The notes beneath the pieces were generated by a model that was given only the letters and a program-made list of their open reading frames with translations, ran no database searches and was not told the DNA's origin. A program made the translations under genes and the position numbers. A DNA stretch of 64,000 nt from Aspidiotus rigidus (taxonomy: Eukaryota > Arthropoda > Insecta > Hemiptera > Diaspididae). Below are positions 32,630-43,544 of the stretch, one piece after another; position 1 is the first letter of the stretch, and each line of letters opens with the position of its first letter. Where the stretch lies: positions 496,001-560,000 of the forward strand of contig JAVHKY010000028.1 of assembly GCA_035079385.1 (NCBI GenBank), given 5' to 3'.

Positions 32630-33005
32630 ATACATAGAAAAAACTCACGGGTTCTTTAACGAAGTGAATCGAGGGGTGGCAGAGAACCTGAAATTGTGAC
32701 GTGACAAAGCTGACCTATGACGTCATCAAATTGTGACGCAACAGGCTCGGACTTTGGAGCTATGTATTATAATAGAAGGGAGACTTAGAAGAAACTGATC
32801 TACAACGTGATCAGATTGTGACGTCACAAGGCTGACATATGACGTCATCAAAATGTCACCTCACAGGCCCCGCCCTCCAAACTATAAATGATAGGAGGGA
32901 GACTTGGAGAATTTTTGAGTTCCGAGCTTCACCAGCCGACCGGATGGCGGACGTTTTTTCCAATCCCCCCCCCAATAAAACAGGTTGCCTGTTAAAATTT
33001 CGACT
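32630..33005. repeat. CRE-palindrome-rich dispersed repeat
   Basis: Shares phrases with 25345-25735 inside the hAT MITE (CTCACGGGTTCTTTAACG / CTCGCGGGTTCTTCAACG; GACGTCATCAAATTGTGACG; GGCCCCGCC) and with 28230-28330 (ATAAAACAGGT). TGACGTCA-type palindromes recur every 25-60 bp. Function unknown; likely part of a non-coding mobile repeat. Confidence 0.6.
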
Positions 33006-33068
33006 TTCAATCTGTGATACATAAGATGAGGGAATCAATACGTTTTTTAATTTTACGGTCATCCATCA

Positions 33069-33897
33069 TAGAGAAATATACTCAAAGAGAGTAACGAAAC
33101 AATACAAGAACCGCACAATATTATAAACAGACCGAGCGCTTTCGACTAAACAGTCATTCTCACGGTATAGAAAGCGACTGAACCCAACACCAACAAGAAC
33201 GAATAACAACGAACGAGGAGGTCATGACTGAACCAGCGAGTCATCGAAATGTGAATCATTCTCATAGACTAATTCAATCAATCCCTCCTCAGGAACGTAC
33301 CTGTTCACCACGGTAATGTCTTTAATATTTCGGTGACGATGAATTTCAATTTCTTCCAAAGCCAAGCGCCTAAAATAAGATTTTTCCCTGTGGAGGAGAA
33401 CTTCGGATCCCTCTTTGAGGCTATGACCGCATTCGATTAAGTGGTCAGCAAACGCCGACTCCCCTACTTTTTTTTTCCCCATGCTTTTCTATGTTCATCA
33501 ACTCTAATTTTGAATTGACGGCTAGTCATCCCTATGTACACACTCGGGCAATCACCACAGGCCACCCTATAAACACACTCCCTCTCGGCCATCGGAATCG
33601 GATCCTTTAACTTGACCAAGAGGCTCTTCACCGTATTGGTACTATAAAACGCCGGGCGGAAACCAAAGGGACGGAGGACACGGCTCACCTCCGAAGAAAA
33701 CTTCCCCAAAAACGGCATCCTAATCCACCGTTTACGCCTATCAAGATGCAACTGGCGGGGGAGGGAGGTAGTTGAGTCGAGACTTTTTCTTGTAAGTCTC
33801 CTACGGACCATGAGGTCAATGTCCACTTTCACCTGATTCACTCCAGCCAAGTGCTTTATCGTCACGAGTTCCTTATTAAACGCTACCTCACTCAAGG
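33069..33897 (-). repeat. inverted 5' arm of PLE B
   Basis: Reverse-complement duplicate of 35158-35986. Coding trace is split by an A-run length change near 33470, giving two ORFs (33222-33482, 33464-33895). It carries a Gly-to-Cys change in the GIY-YIG motif (RECVYRV versus REGVYRV). It is a structural copy, not an independent gene. Confidence 0.92.
33131..33166 (-). ncRNA. hammerhead-like motif in inverted arm of PLE B
   Basis: Inverted copy of the motif at 35889-35924 with the same stems. Its presence in the 5' arm gives the element one copy at each end, in opposite senses. Confidence 0.35.
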
Positions 33898-35833
33898 TGA
33901 GATGACACTCCTAGAGAAGGGATTGAAGTTCGGGCTCCCCCCTCTAAAAAATCAGGAGACGTTGGCAAATGTTGTAGCTGATTTAGCTATAAAAATCGGC
34001 CCTGGTGTAAATACCCAGAAAAAATGTGCGGAAATTGTTCGTAACACCCCCCTCGCCCGCATAAGTGAAGCTGGGAGTGAATTGATAGTGGGTCTGAGGA
34101 GGAAGATTAAGGAGGAAAAGCTAGTTATTACCAAAGCTGACAAAGGGAATGCCGTCGTAGTGATGAATAAGGCTTCCTACGTCTCTAAGGTTTACGAGGT
34201 ACTTGGCCAATGTGGGGCTAAGGAGGCCCCCCTCTTCGATTTTCCAAAATTCGTTAAAGAGGCTAGAAAACTTATTAATGGTAGTGAGGTAATCATTAAG
34301 AGCCCATCTCTAAAGAAAGCTATCTTGGAGCCGAATCCCGCTCCTCCCCTCCTTTACGGGTTGCCGAAGGTACACAAAGAAAATGTGCCGATGCGGCCGG
34401 TTGTTTCCTTCGTTTCCTCCCCTACATACTCCCTCGCTAAGTTCCTCGATGGTTGGTTCAAAGCTCGTGTGGAGGCTGAGTCTCCCTATTCAGTAAAGAA
34501 TTCGAGCGCCCTGGCTGAAAAATTGAAGGACACAATCCTTCCTCCGGGTTCAATTCTGTGCTCGTTTGATGTAGTTGGGCTTTTTCCTAACATTCCCAAG
34601 GCTACCACTATGCAACAAATAGGCAAACTGCTCGTAGACTGTGGTACTCCTCATAGTGAATTTGGTGAATTCTTTGACCTCTTAAACGCCTGTTGGTCAC
34701 CTAATTTTTGTAAGTTCGATGATAAATATTTCGAGTTCCCTGAGGAGGTAGGGATCCCTATTGGTTCCCCTTTAGGCTCTCTTATTTCGGAGGTCTTTAT
34801 GTCTAAATTTGAGGCCGACCTGTTTTCCTCGGGCCAGGTGTTTTTGAATCACGTTTTCTATTGGCATAGGTACGTAGATGACATATTGTGTGCGTGGACC
34901 GGTCCCGCGGAGCTCCTTAGTGAGTTTCTAGCATATTTAAATAGTTTATATCCGTCCATCAAGTTCACTCTTGAAGTTGGCGGCTCATCAATAAATTTTT
35001 TGGACATAACCATATCCGTCATTGACGGTGTCCATGATTTCGGTATTTACCGGAAAAGTACTTCGACCGATATTACTATCCACAGGTCGTCTTTCGTACC
35101 TTTTGCCCATAAAGTTGCCACATTTAATAGTTTAATACATCGCCTCACTCAGATCCCCTTGAGTGAGGTAGCGTTTAATAAGGAACTCGTGACGATAAAG
35201 CACTTGGCTGGAGTGAATCAGGTGAAAGTGGACATTGACCTCATGGTCCGTAGGAGACTTACAAGAAAAAGTCTCGACTCAACTACCTCCCTCCCCCGCC
35301 AGTTGCATCTTGATAGGCGTAAACGGTGGATTAGGATGCCGTTTTTGGGGAAGTTTTCTTCGGAGGTGAGCCGTGTCCTCCGTCCCTTTGGTTTCCGCCC
35401 GGCGTTTTATAGTACCAATACGGTGAAGAGCCTCTTGGTCAAGTTAAAGGATCCGATTCCGATGGCCGAGAGGGAGGGTGTTTATAGGGTGGCCTGTGGT
35501 GATTGCCCGAGTGTGTACATAGGGATGACTAGCCGTCAATTCAAAATTAGAGTTGATGAACATAGAAAAGCATGGGAAAAAAGAAAAGTAGGGGAGTCGG
35601 CGTTTGCTGACCACTTAATCGAATGCGGTCATAGCCTCAAAGAGGGATCCGAAGTTCTCCTCCACAGGGAAAAATCTTATTTTAGGCGCTTGGCTTTGGA
35701 AGAAATTGAAATTCATCGTCACCGAAATATTAAAGACATTACCGTGGTGAACAGGTACGTTCCTGAGGAGGGATTGATTGAATTAGTCTATGAGAATGAT
35801 TCACATTTCGATGACTCGCTGGTTCAGTCATGA
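33851..35833 (+). CDS. Penelope-like reverse transcriptase with GIY-YIG endonuclease
   Basis: 660 residues, uninterrupted. RT motifs in order: KADKGNAVVVM (about 95), LYGLPKVHK (about 168-176), SFDVVGLFPNIP with catalytic Asp (about 240), GIPIGSPLGSLIS (301-313), YVDDIL (about 341-346), then the thumb. The GIY-YIG nuclease starts near 543 (GVY) with YIG at about 556, then SRQFKIRVDEHR and GESAFADHLIECGH. The family copies itself by target-primed reverse transcription using this nuclease. The first ~16 codons lie in the inverted arm; the natural start may be the Met at residue 18 or have been lost, since copy C has an extra N-terminal stretch. All catalytic residues I can check are present. 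Confidence 0.93.
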   Translation: MLYRHEFLIKRYLTQGEMTLLEKGLKFGLPPLKNQETLANVVADLAIKIGPGVNTQKKCAEIVRNTPLARISEAGSELIVGLRRKIKEEKLVITKADKGNAVVVMNKASYVSKVYEVLGQCGAKEAPLFDFPKFVKEARKLINGSEVIIKSPSLKKAILEPNPAPPLLYGLPKVHKENVPMRPVVSFVSSPTYSLAKFLDGWFKARVEAESPYSVKNSSALAEKLKDTILPPGSILCSFDVVGLFPNIPKATTMQQIGKLLVDCGTPHSEFGEFFDLLNACWSPNFCKFDDKYFEFPEEVGIPIGSPLGSLISEVFMSKFEADLFSSGQVFLNHVFYWHRYVDDILCAWTGPAELLSEFLAYLNSLYPSIKFTLEVGGSSINFLDITISVIDGVHDFGIYRKSTSTDITIHRSSFVPFAHKVATFNSLIHRLTQIPLSEVAFNKELVTIKHLAGVNQVKVDIDLMVRRRLTRKSLDSTTSLPRQLHLDRRKRWIRMPFLGKFSSEVSRVLRPFGFRPAFYSTNTVKSLLVKLKDPIPMAEREGVYRVACGDCPSVYIGMTSRQFKIRVDEHRKAWEKRKVGESAFADHLIECGHSLKEGSEVLLHREKSYFRRLALEEIEIHRHRNIKDITVVNRYVPEEGLIELVYENDSHFDDSLVQS

Positions 35834-35986
35834 CCTCCTCGTTCGTTGTTTCTTGTTCTCGTTGGTGTTGGGTTCAGTCGCTTTCTATACCGTGAGAATG
35901 ACTGTTTAGTCGAAAGCGCTCGGTCTGTTTATAATATTGTGCGGTTCTTGTATTGTTTCGTTACTCTCTTTGAGTATATTTCTCTA
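35158..35986 (+). repeat. 3' arm of PLE B
   Basis: The source of the inverted arm at 33069-33897. Covers the C-terminal 225 codons of the ORF and the 3' untranslated tail, ending in the small TACTC...GAGTA hairpin near 35961-35975 that is shared by PLEs A, C and D. Confidence 0.92.
35889..35924 (+). ncRNA. hammerhead-like motif, PLE B 3' tail
   Basis: ACC (stem I), core-like GTGAGAA with an extra U, stem II GAC/GTC, GAAA, palindromic GCGC-T, C, then GGT pairing with ACC. Relative to A, both stem I (AGG/CCT to ACC/GGT) and stem II (GGTT/AACC to GAC/GTC) have changed on both sides. The core G8 position reads A, which may impair activity. Confidence 0.4.
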
Positions 35987-35999
35987 AGATGAGGGACTT

Positions 36000-36848
36000 A
36001 GAAATATTTTGATGTCGTTCTCATTGTCCTGCCTCGGATTCGAGAATTTGTTCATCATTTTCACCCTCTATCGCATGTCCTGATGTGGCTCACCAGTCCA
36101 ATCCGTGATCCAACTGACCCCGGCAGACAGGGAAAGTGGCTGGTATGTTAGGTTTGGGTAAGGTTTGGCATTGATGACTGAAGATTCCGCCATTTTTGTG
36201 AGTGATGGTTCTCCATAATTCAATATTGACCGAATAATCGACGTCGAAATCAACTCCTCCCCCTCCAAAAAAAGCCCCCTAATCGTCTTAATTATCATTT
36301 TTGATGTTGTTCCCAGCAGTTTATTGACCTATATTAGGGGGAGTAGATCGGCTGTAAGACTTACGAGATGAGTGCGGTAGATTTGGATAGAGTTTGACGT
36401 CTATTGTGGGTCGTCTTCGTAGATGTAAGAGTAAAAGAGAAGTAAAATTTAAAAGACATTGCAATCTTTCTGATGGTAGTGGGAAACCCAAAAGTTCCGC
36501 TGATCCCTGATAAACAGCTAATCTAAAACTACACACGTTATTAAAATCCCAAAATACACTATCCTTCATGAAGACCTATTTGAACACCTTATTTTTCAAT
36601 CTCTTGATCCTTTGCACCTCTCTGTCGTTTCCCTCCTTGGAAACTCATGAAGTATTCCAAGAGATGAAGCAAATCACATCTTCCGCGATACACTTAAGTT
36701 TCCTATTCTAGCCTACATAACCTAACTTAGACGAATTCCCATAATCAATCCTGGACAAATTCCTTCACGCAATGCATCTACTCTAGCTTAGATTGATGAC
36801 GTCTCGAAATGATGAAGTCTTCAAAGTCGAATGCGAACGTTTTCTGAG
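36000..36848. other. no gene recognised
   Basis: Flank of PLE B; short minus-strand ORFs only, none recognisable. CRE-like TGACGT occurs once near 36797. Confidence 0.45.
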
Positions 36849-36849
36849 G

Positions 36850-36988
36850 AGGGGAGGGGGTTGGTGGTGGTGGTAGTTAGTAGATGAGAATACAAGCGAA
36901 CAATTTGGTTTGGTCACCTCGTCGGGATCTGAACCCGAGACCTTTCGCTAGCCGGGCGACTGCTCTAACCGCTGAGCTACGAGCGGAT
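36850..36988 (-). mobile_element. tRNA-derived SINE, minus-strand copy
   Basis: The minus strand begins with a tRNA-like head: A box TAGCTCAGCGG, then B box GGTTCAGATCC (9 of 11 to consensus). The acceptor stem pairs at only about 5 of 7 positions and position 33 is not T, so it is not a functional tRNA. A body follows (TATTCTCATCTACTAACTAC) that recurs after the tRNA-like sequence at 37.15 kb, which marks a SINE family. Internal boxes would serve RNA polymerase III. Confidence 0.65.
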
Positions 36989-37139
36989 CCAACGTTTTCG
37001 CGTTAATTCTCAAATACCAACGACCAGAACAAGTACGTCACTACCCGCAACGGCGATAAACACTCATAGAGTGTATTTTTGAGAGAGCAAGAAGTAGCTT
37101 GCATCAAACCTCATCGCACAAGAACCTGACTAAGAAAGA

Positions 37140-37212
37140 ACAACGAACTAAAGGTCCCGGGTTCGGATCCCGACCAGGTGTATTCTCATCTATACTAACT
37201 ACCCCCCCCCAT
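37140..37212 (+). mobile_element. tRNA-derived SINE, plus-strand partial copy
   Basis: B box GGTTCGGATCC (10 of 11), then GTATTCTCATCTATACTAAC, the same order as in the inverted copy 160 bp away. The A-box half is missing or eroded. Ends in a C-run. Confidence 0.55.
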
Positions 37213-37214
37213 GA

Positions 37215-40200
37215 ATATTATCCCGCACGTAAAAAATTCATTGTCTTTCGTTGTTTTCTGAGGATGCTCTTTTCAAAGCAACAAAGCTCGACTTGGCTTC
37301 ATTACGTTATCTAATTCGGAAGCGATAATTTTCTGAGGATGAACTAACTTTTTTTTTTTTTTTTGGTTCCCCATTCCGGACATACCTGGTGGGGTTGATG
37401 ACATTTCAAGTCGCTGACGTCATCAAAGGCGGATGCGGACGTGGATGTTTTCTGAGGATCGATGTACCCACCTTTTTGACTTTTTAATATATGGACTGAG
37501 CTTTGTCCACATACCGAGCGTGGAAAGATATGATAGGAAACACCATGCCGATTCCTGAAATATAAGCAGTGTGGATGAGCGTACGGAGGAGGAACAGCAG
37601 CTTCTGCCTCCGCAATCAACTGGGCTGACTATATTGAGGGACTGATATGGTATTTTCATATATATTTCTACAGGATTTGAGTCACTGTAGCTCAGTTCAT
37701 ATACGCAACTAATAAATAGTCAAAGGCCCTCTCCAAACAAAATAGATGGTGGGTTTCGCCCTAAAAATATAAATAGACAAATTTTCAGGCCGGCGAGCAG
37801 GTCAGAAAAGAAGTCGTATCTTGATTGATTAAGAGATAGCTCTAGAGTCATTGAATTCGATCGGACCACTTCTCTCGAATTTCTACCGGAAGATCCATTC
37901 ATTGCCCATATCAAAACGTCTAGACATTATTCTGATAAGAATCTCGATGTATCCGTTTCCTGTTTATGAAGAAGACAATTTTAGAAAACTCATCATTTTC
38001 AAGGAAAGATTTACTCTATCGTTGAATGGAGAACGCTTTTATATTGCTAGATACTAGTGGTTATATCTAATGATACCGGAATTTAATCAAAATATTCATC
38101 AATGAAAGCAAGTATAAGTGGTTTATAATGAGGATTTATGTAACTATAATAACAATATTAGTGAACGGTCGATTTACCCCAAAACACATCAACTTTATTT
38201 TCACAAACTGGTGCGATAATGTCAATTTGTCGTCATAATTTGTCGAAATTTCGTCGACACTGCGAATGACTTGAAATTCCGGTTAGGCGGTCGACATCAC
38301 AGGGATGCCAATATGATATTCGAATTCCAAGTTTGTATATCGACAAAATTTCTTTTGCGACACTAAAAAGTGTAAAATGAATAGGTAGTCGAAAATCGAT
38401 CGCCGCAGTATCCACAGACGACTACCCGCCATACACAGCGAGAGTAATTAAGAGTACGTGCGCTCGCTGTACATAGTTTTCTTCATTACGAAACGTGTCG
38501 AGAAATCTTGATTAAAGTAAAAGAATTTGTACTTGCCACCGGATTAAATAATTCGATTTCGAAACGTATGTTCGTACTAACAATCTTGTATACAATAGTA
38601 CATAAGGCCACTTCGTTCTCTCGTATATGGCATAAGACAACACTATACTCGCGAATACATTCTTATAGGACACTCATTTGGATGTAAGAAAGTTAATTGT
38701 ACGGTAAGGGTTATTATAAAGCTCGTGTACACGTGTATAAGTACAGTCTCGCGAGCACAAGGAAGCTATCACGACATCGGACAGAGAAAGAGAGAAAAAA
38801 AATAAGTACCACGTACGTAACCCGAGGGTGAAGATCGCTTGTCGATTTTACGTTGCAAATAATAGTATTTAAAATATCGAATTCACAAAAAAAAAAAAAA
38901 AAAAAAAAGTGGTTACACTTCTACCGAGAGTCCGTTTAACGATAAGTAATTCCTGGTTGCCTAATACCCGGGTGGTAAATGGAAGATGAAAAAAAAAAAA
39001 TTTAAATACGCGAATTTGCGTAATTTTTTGCAATAAGTAATTATTTTACTTTCGATAGCCCAAAGGTCCAACCGGTTTAATTTTGTACGACAAGATTGCT
39101 CGAAGAAGCGCTTCAAAAGGTTACTCGTAAATTGGGAGAGAATTGAGAGCTAATTCTGATGGTCGATCGAGACCTGCTACTGATTCTTATTAATTCAATT
39201 CGATGAAGTCTCACGCTCTAATTTTTACATGGCTGCGAGGGGGTAAAAAATATGAAAATAAAGGAGGAGGAATTTCTGAGAGAGGTCACGCGACTTGTTG
39301 AGCATTTCTTCACTTTGTTGCCTTTTGCTTAAAAGTTTTGATAATTTTGACAGGTGGTTATTTTCGATTACCTCTCCCGGTTCTTTTTGATATTTTTAAT
39401 CACTTCACCGGCACCCCATTCCACTATAGAAAATCTAGGAAGTTGAGTCCTCCCCCCCCCCCCCCCCCCCCCGTTTCTGGAATTGGAATTTTTGCGCTTT
39501 CGACCTGAACATTTTTGGTGGATTTTGGTCATTGTTTCTTGTTCTGGGTCATTTTGGTCAATGTTGGTCGTTTCCTGGTTGTTGTTCGTTGGTTTTGATA
39601 ATTTTTTAATTATGTGTCGTCGTATTTTTCATTACATTCTGCTCGGTTTCTAAAGCTTTTGGATAATTTTGGTCAATTCAGGTCATTTACAGATAGTTTT
39701 CTCTTGATTTTGATAATTTTGAGGCATTTTCTGTCCGGGTTTGGTCCCTCATTGTTTATTTTGATCGTATTTTCGTCGTGTTATACCGAGTCTGTCGTTT
39801 CGTGGACAATTCTGGTTGCTTTTTCGTCAATTTTGGTAATTTATATATCTTTTTTGATTATAGTATGCTGCATATTTTTAGATTTTTATTGCACGTTTGA
39901 CCAATTTTGACTGCAAGAAAATCCTAACTCTAGTAGTGACATTATAAACGACGAGGTCACAAGCAGATTGATGAATATGACGTCACAACGACGTTTAAAG
40001 TGATTGATATCTTTATTGTGCCTATGGGGCTGGGTATCCTCTTTTTGATGTCTTTACCGGCACTCAAGCCGTCTATTGGAAATCTGCAAGTCTAAGTCCA
40101 AGTTAAGCTTCTCCCTCCCAGAAAGTTTTCAAGGAGTCTTTGACTTGACCCAGAAGAGATAACTTATTATACTAGACCGAGAATGAGGGCGAACTAGAGG

Positions 40201-40270
40201 AGCGAGTGAGTTGGTGAAAGTATGTAATTAGACAAATTAACTTGTATTTTACAATTATGGTTCATCATAT
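37215..40270. other. no gene recognised
   Basis: Holds A-homopolymers near 38890 and 38990, a C-run of about 30 near 39450, and a T-rich stretch (39480-39910) with degenerate TTTTGGTCAATTT-like repeats that creates a spurious membrane-like ORF. No gene seen. Confidence 0.45.
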
Positions 40271-40330
40271 TGATACAAAAGTTGTACTCTACAAGAGAGT
40301 AGCGAAATATTAAAACCAAACTAAACAAAC

Positions 40331-40368
40331 CGCTAAGATCTTTCGGTTAAACAACCATCCTCGGAGCG
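40331..40368 (-). ncRNA. hammerhead-like motif, PLE C 3' tail
   Basis: On the minus strand: CGCT (stem I), CCGAGGA core-like with an extra U, stem II GGTT/AACC, GAAA, palindromic GATC-T, T, then AGCG pairing with CGCT over 4 bp. Stem III palindrome changed from GCGC to GATC and stem I from 3 to 4 bp while remaining paired. Confidence 0.4.
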
Positions 40369-40501
40369 CGAACGAAAGCGACTAATCCAACAACAATGAA
40401 GACAGAGAAACCAACTTGAGGATCATGATTGAACCACCGAGTCATAGAAGTGTGAATCACTCTCATAGACTAGCTCAACCAGACCCTCATCAGGAATATA
40501 C

Positions 40502-41713
40502 GGGTGATTCTCCAAAAAATTGCACATTTCAACTTTAAATTATTTAATTTTTTTTTCTTCGTTTTTGGTAGTTTTTTTTTAATAAAGTTGACAGTTACAT
40601 ACTCCAGAACTTGTATCCTCAGGGATCCTTCCTAATGTATAATAGTTGGCGAGCAATAAATTTTGTTTGGTGGGGGTTCTGACACAGAAGTGAGAGAATG
40701 TCAAAAAGATGGCTTTTACTCCTATAATATACTCTTTTTCAATTTTTTTTTTCAATATATAAATTGTACAGTCCCTTCAGAACATGTATTCCAAAAGGAC
40801 GCCTCCAAAATTCCTTAATTACATGCAGGAATTTTATTTATGATGTTGTGACACAGGAATGAGATTGCTGACACAGGAGTGAGATTGCTGACACAGGAGT
40901 GATAATACGTTCAATTTCATCAGCATTCTCACTTCTGTGGAAGATGAATAATGTGTGTTACACAGGAGTGAGACGACACAGGTGTGAGAATTCACTCACA
41001 AAGAGGCGCGTAATTCAAAGCGATGCAGTCTTCGGATGTTCTGCTTGACGACAGTCAGTGCTGCCGGGTCCGCGAGTAAAAATAATCAAAAAAGAAAATT
41101 TAATACTTACTCAATCACGTAAAATCTCTGCCCACAGGCGTGAGAATTAGGAACGACCAGCAACCACCGTCAGTCTCTTAGCTCGAGTGAACGAATACTG
41201 ATGTCTTTCTGAAAAACAAACACTATCTATGTGAATTGTGTGCCTTACATACAAGGCAACGAGATCGGTCTGTTTGAAGATCACGTGACCGTTTTCTTGG
41301 AATTCAGTATCATCTATGACGCCACAGAAGTGAGATAGAAAATGGGGACTAACACAAAATGCATCACCACATGTGCCAATAAGTAGTAAAAAAATTTTCA
41401 AACGTATAGTGTGATAGCTCTGTCTCACTTCTTCCAAGAATTCCATGTTCGTAGACAGAAACGCCGCATTGTAAAGTGGTAGAGTACTCTAAAGTTGAAA
41501 AAACGAGTTTTGGACGCGCCACAGAAGTGAGAAAATGAGGTTTTGACCACTTTTTTGAAGGGGTGGGGGGTGTGGTCGGGTTTCGGTAATTACGTGGGGG
41601 TGTTCATTAGACTTGTCTTCAACTAATTCAAGTTTAAAAAATGATTAATAAGGCCATAGAAACACATGTAATTATCTCAGGACTCGAAGGTGCAAATTTT
41701 TGGAGAATCACCC
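40502..41713. mobile_element. DNA transposon (1,212 bp) with 4-bp target duplication and internal repeats
   Basis: Tips are about 24-bp inverted repeats starting GGGTGATTCTCCAAAAA, with one mismatch. ATAC at 40498-40501 is repeated at 41714-41717. Deleting the element and one ATAC restores the PLE C sequence. At least ten copies of CACAGRAGTGAGA-like 13-mers occur inside, in both orientations, e.g. near 40683, 40872, 40928 (inverted), 40961, 40977, 41133, 41323 and 41519. Four-base duplications occur in several DNA-transposon superfamilies (for example Sola1/2, Ginger, Chapaev), and I cannot choose among them. No transposase recognised. Confidence 0.85.
41147..41446 (-). other. ORF inside the DNA transposon, doubtful
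   Basis: A 99-residue open frame on the minus strand. Part of it (SHFCG-type residues) is simply a translation of the CACAGAAGTGAGA repeats. No transposase motif. Could be a remnant of the autonomous parent, but I give it little weight. Confidence 0.2.
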
Positions 41714-41717
41714 ATAC

Positions 41718-42300
41718 CTGTTTCAGACGGTGAAGTCTGCAATATTCCGGTGACGTAAGATTTCAATACTTTCTAAGCCGTCGGTTTAAAGTATGAGTTC
41801 TCCCTATGGAGGAGGGTACCTGTGACGTCGAACCTCGCCGAAGTCACAGTACCAGACCCCTCTTTGACTCTATGGCCACTTTCGATAAGGTGATCGGCAA
41901 AGGCCGACTCACCCAAGTTACCCTTCTCCCAAGCTTTTTTATGCTCATCGATTCTAATTTAAGCTGACGACCGGTCATTTCTATATAAACTCCAGGGCAA
42001 TTGTTGCAGGCTATGCTGTAAACACCACTCCTCTCGGCTAGAGAATGGGATCCTTCAATTTTACAAATAAACTTTTTACCGTGTTAGTATTATAATATGC
42101 TGGAGGGAACCCAAAAGGACTGAGCACATGGCCCAATTTCAACGAAAATCTACGGCCCAAATAAGGAAGTCTAATCCGAAGTTTCCTCCTATCTAGTTGT
42201 GGTGGTAGAATCCAGGCTCTTTCTGGTAAGCCTCCTCTGGACCATTAGATCGATGTCCACCCTCACTTGATTCACTCTAGCCAGGTGCTTAATTGTTCTT
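41718..42300 (-). pseudogene. PLE C, GIY-YIG part
   Basis: Minus-strand broken frames match the C-terminal third of PLE B, including the cysteine pair before YIG and the ADHLIE-like helix. Frame breaks and in-frame stops are frequent. The last ~25 codons continue beyond the inserted transposon at 40420-40497. Confidence 0.7.
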
Positions 42301-42940
42301 AGTTCTTTTGGAAAGTACCCTGATTCAAAGGAATACGATTCAGGCGATGGATCAAGCTATTAAAGGTAGCGATCTTATGTGCAGCTGGACAGAAGGACGA
42401 CCCGTGGATTGTAATATCGGTCAACGTTTCTTTTCTATAAATTCCAAATTCAAGGACGCCATCTCTAACGAAAATGGACAAGTACGAAAAATTTATTAAT
42501 GAGCCACCAACTTCCAGGGTGAATTTTATGGAAGGGTATTGGCTATTTAAGTACAAGAGAAACTCACTAAGGAGCTCCACTGGACCGGTCCACGCACAAA
42601 GTATGTCGTCCACATATCTGTGCCAGTAAAAGACATGATTCAAGAGTACCTGGCCTGAGGAAAATAAATCGATCTCAAATTTGGACATGAATAACTCAGA
42701 TATCACAGAGCCCAAGAAAGAACCAATGGGGATCCCCACCTCATCTGTGAACTCGAAAAATTTCCCTTCAAATTTGCAGAATTCCGCCATCTCCTCATGA
42801 GGGACACTTGATTTTACGAGCAATTCGCCCATGTGTTGGATAGTAACAGCCTTAGGGATGTGAGGAAATAATCCTACAAAATCAAAGGAGAATAAGGTCG
42901 TCTCCAGAGGATGGTTTACGTCCTTCAACCTATCAGCCAA
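42299..42940 (-). pseudogene. PLE C, reverse-transcriptase core
   Basis: 213-residue open piece with the catalytic motifs: FSFDFVGLFPHIPKA, GIPIGSFLGSVISE, YVDDILCAWTG, then YPSIKFTLEVGG. The polymerase motifs are intact but a short stretch before GIPIGS is missing relative to PLE B and the frame breaks at both ends. Upstream (42941-43540) frame-broken sequence continues the RT fingers, including a G-run near 43375. Confidence 0.8.
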
Positions 42941-43544
42941 GGAGCCCGAGTTCTTTACTGAATACGGGAAGGTACATTCTACTCGTGATTTAAACCATCA
43001 TCTACAACGAGACAAACGACACGACCGGTCGCATTGAAACATCTTTTTTAGTACTTTAGACAACCTGTAGAGGAGGGAAGGTACCGGGTTAGGTTCCAAA
43101 ATGGCTTTCTTTGTGAGTGGACTCTTGATAATGAATTCACTTTTGTTAATGACTTTCCTCGTCTCTTTAACAAACCGAGGGAAACAGAAAAGGCTGTATT
43201 ACTTGGCCCCACACTGTCCCAGCACATCATAAACACCAGAAATATAGGAGGACTTCTCCATAATTACTACAGCGTTGCTTTCATCTGCCTTAGTAAGAAT
43301 TAATCCTTCCTCCCTGACCTTCCTCTTTAAGTCTTTTATCACCTCAATACAGGCATTACCCATATAAGGAAGGGGGGGGGGGGGGGGTACTGCCTATCAT
43401 TTCGGCGCACTTTTTCTGGATGTTCACGCCAGGTCCAATCTTGATTGTCAGGTCAGCCACACCATTAGCAAGGATCTCTTGGTTCGACTAAATTTCAACC
43501 CTTTCTCTAACAGGTTCACCTCATCAGAATTAAGCTCAGTTTTA

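Larger units (their letters stand above)
33034..35984 (+). mobile_element. Penelope-like element B, intact, with inverted partial copy
   Basis: Flanked by identical 12-mers TAAGATGAGGGA (33022-33033 and 35985-35996), a target-site duplication. After a 35-bp tail, an ~829-bp segment (33069-33897) is the inverted copy of the element's own 3' end (35158-35986). The forward copy carries an uninterrupted RT/GIY-YIG ORF. PLEs are known to carry direct or inverted partial copies (pseudo-LTRs) at their 5' side, so this is a canonical though less common arrangement. The arms differ by a handful of changes. The best candidate for a recently mobile element in the window. Confidence 0.92.

Noticed and set aside
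33222..33895. Separate minus-strand PLE genes
   Set aside because: They are the inverted arm of PLE B, explained as part of one element.
36905..36988. Functional tRNA gene
   Set aside because: Acceptor stem mismatches, no T at position 33, and a second copy with the same non-tRNA body show a SINE head.
39614..39910. 98-residue membrane-like ORF
   Set aside because: T-rich degenerate repeats; composition explains the hydrophobicity.
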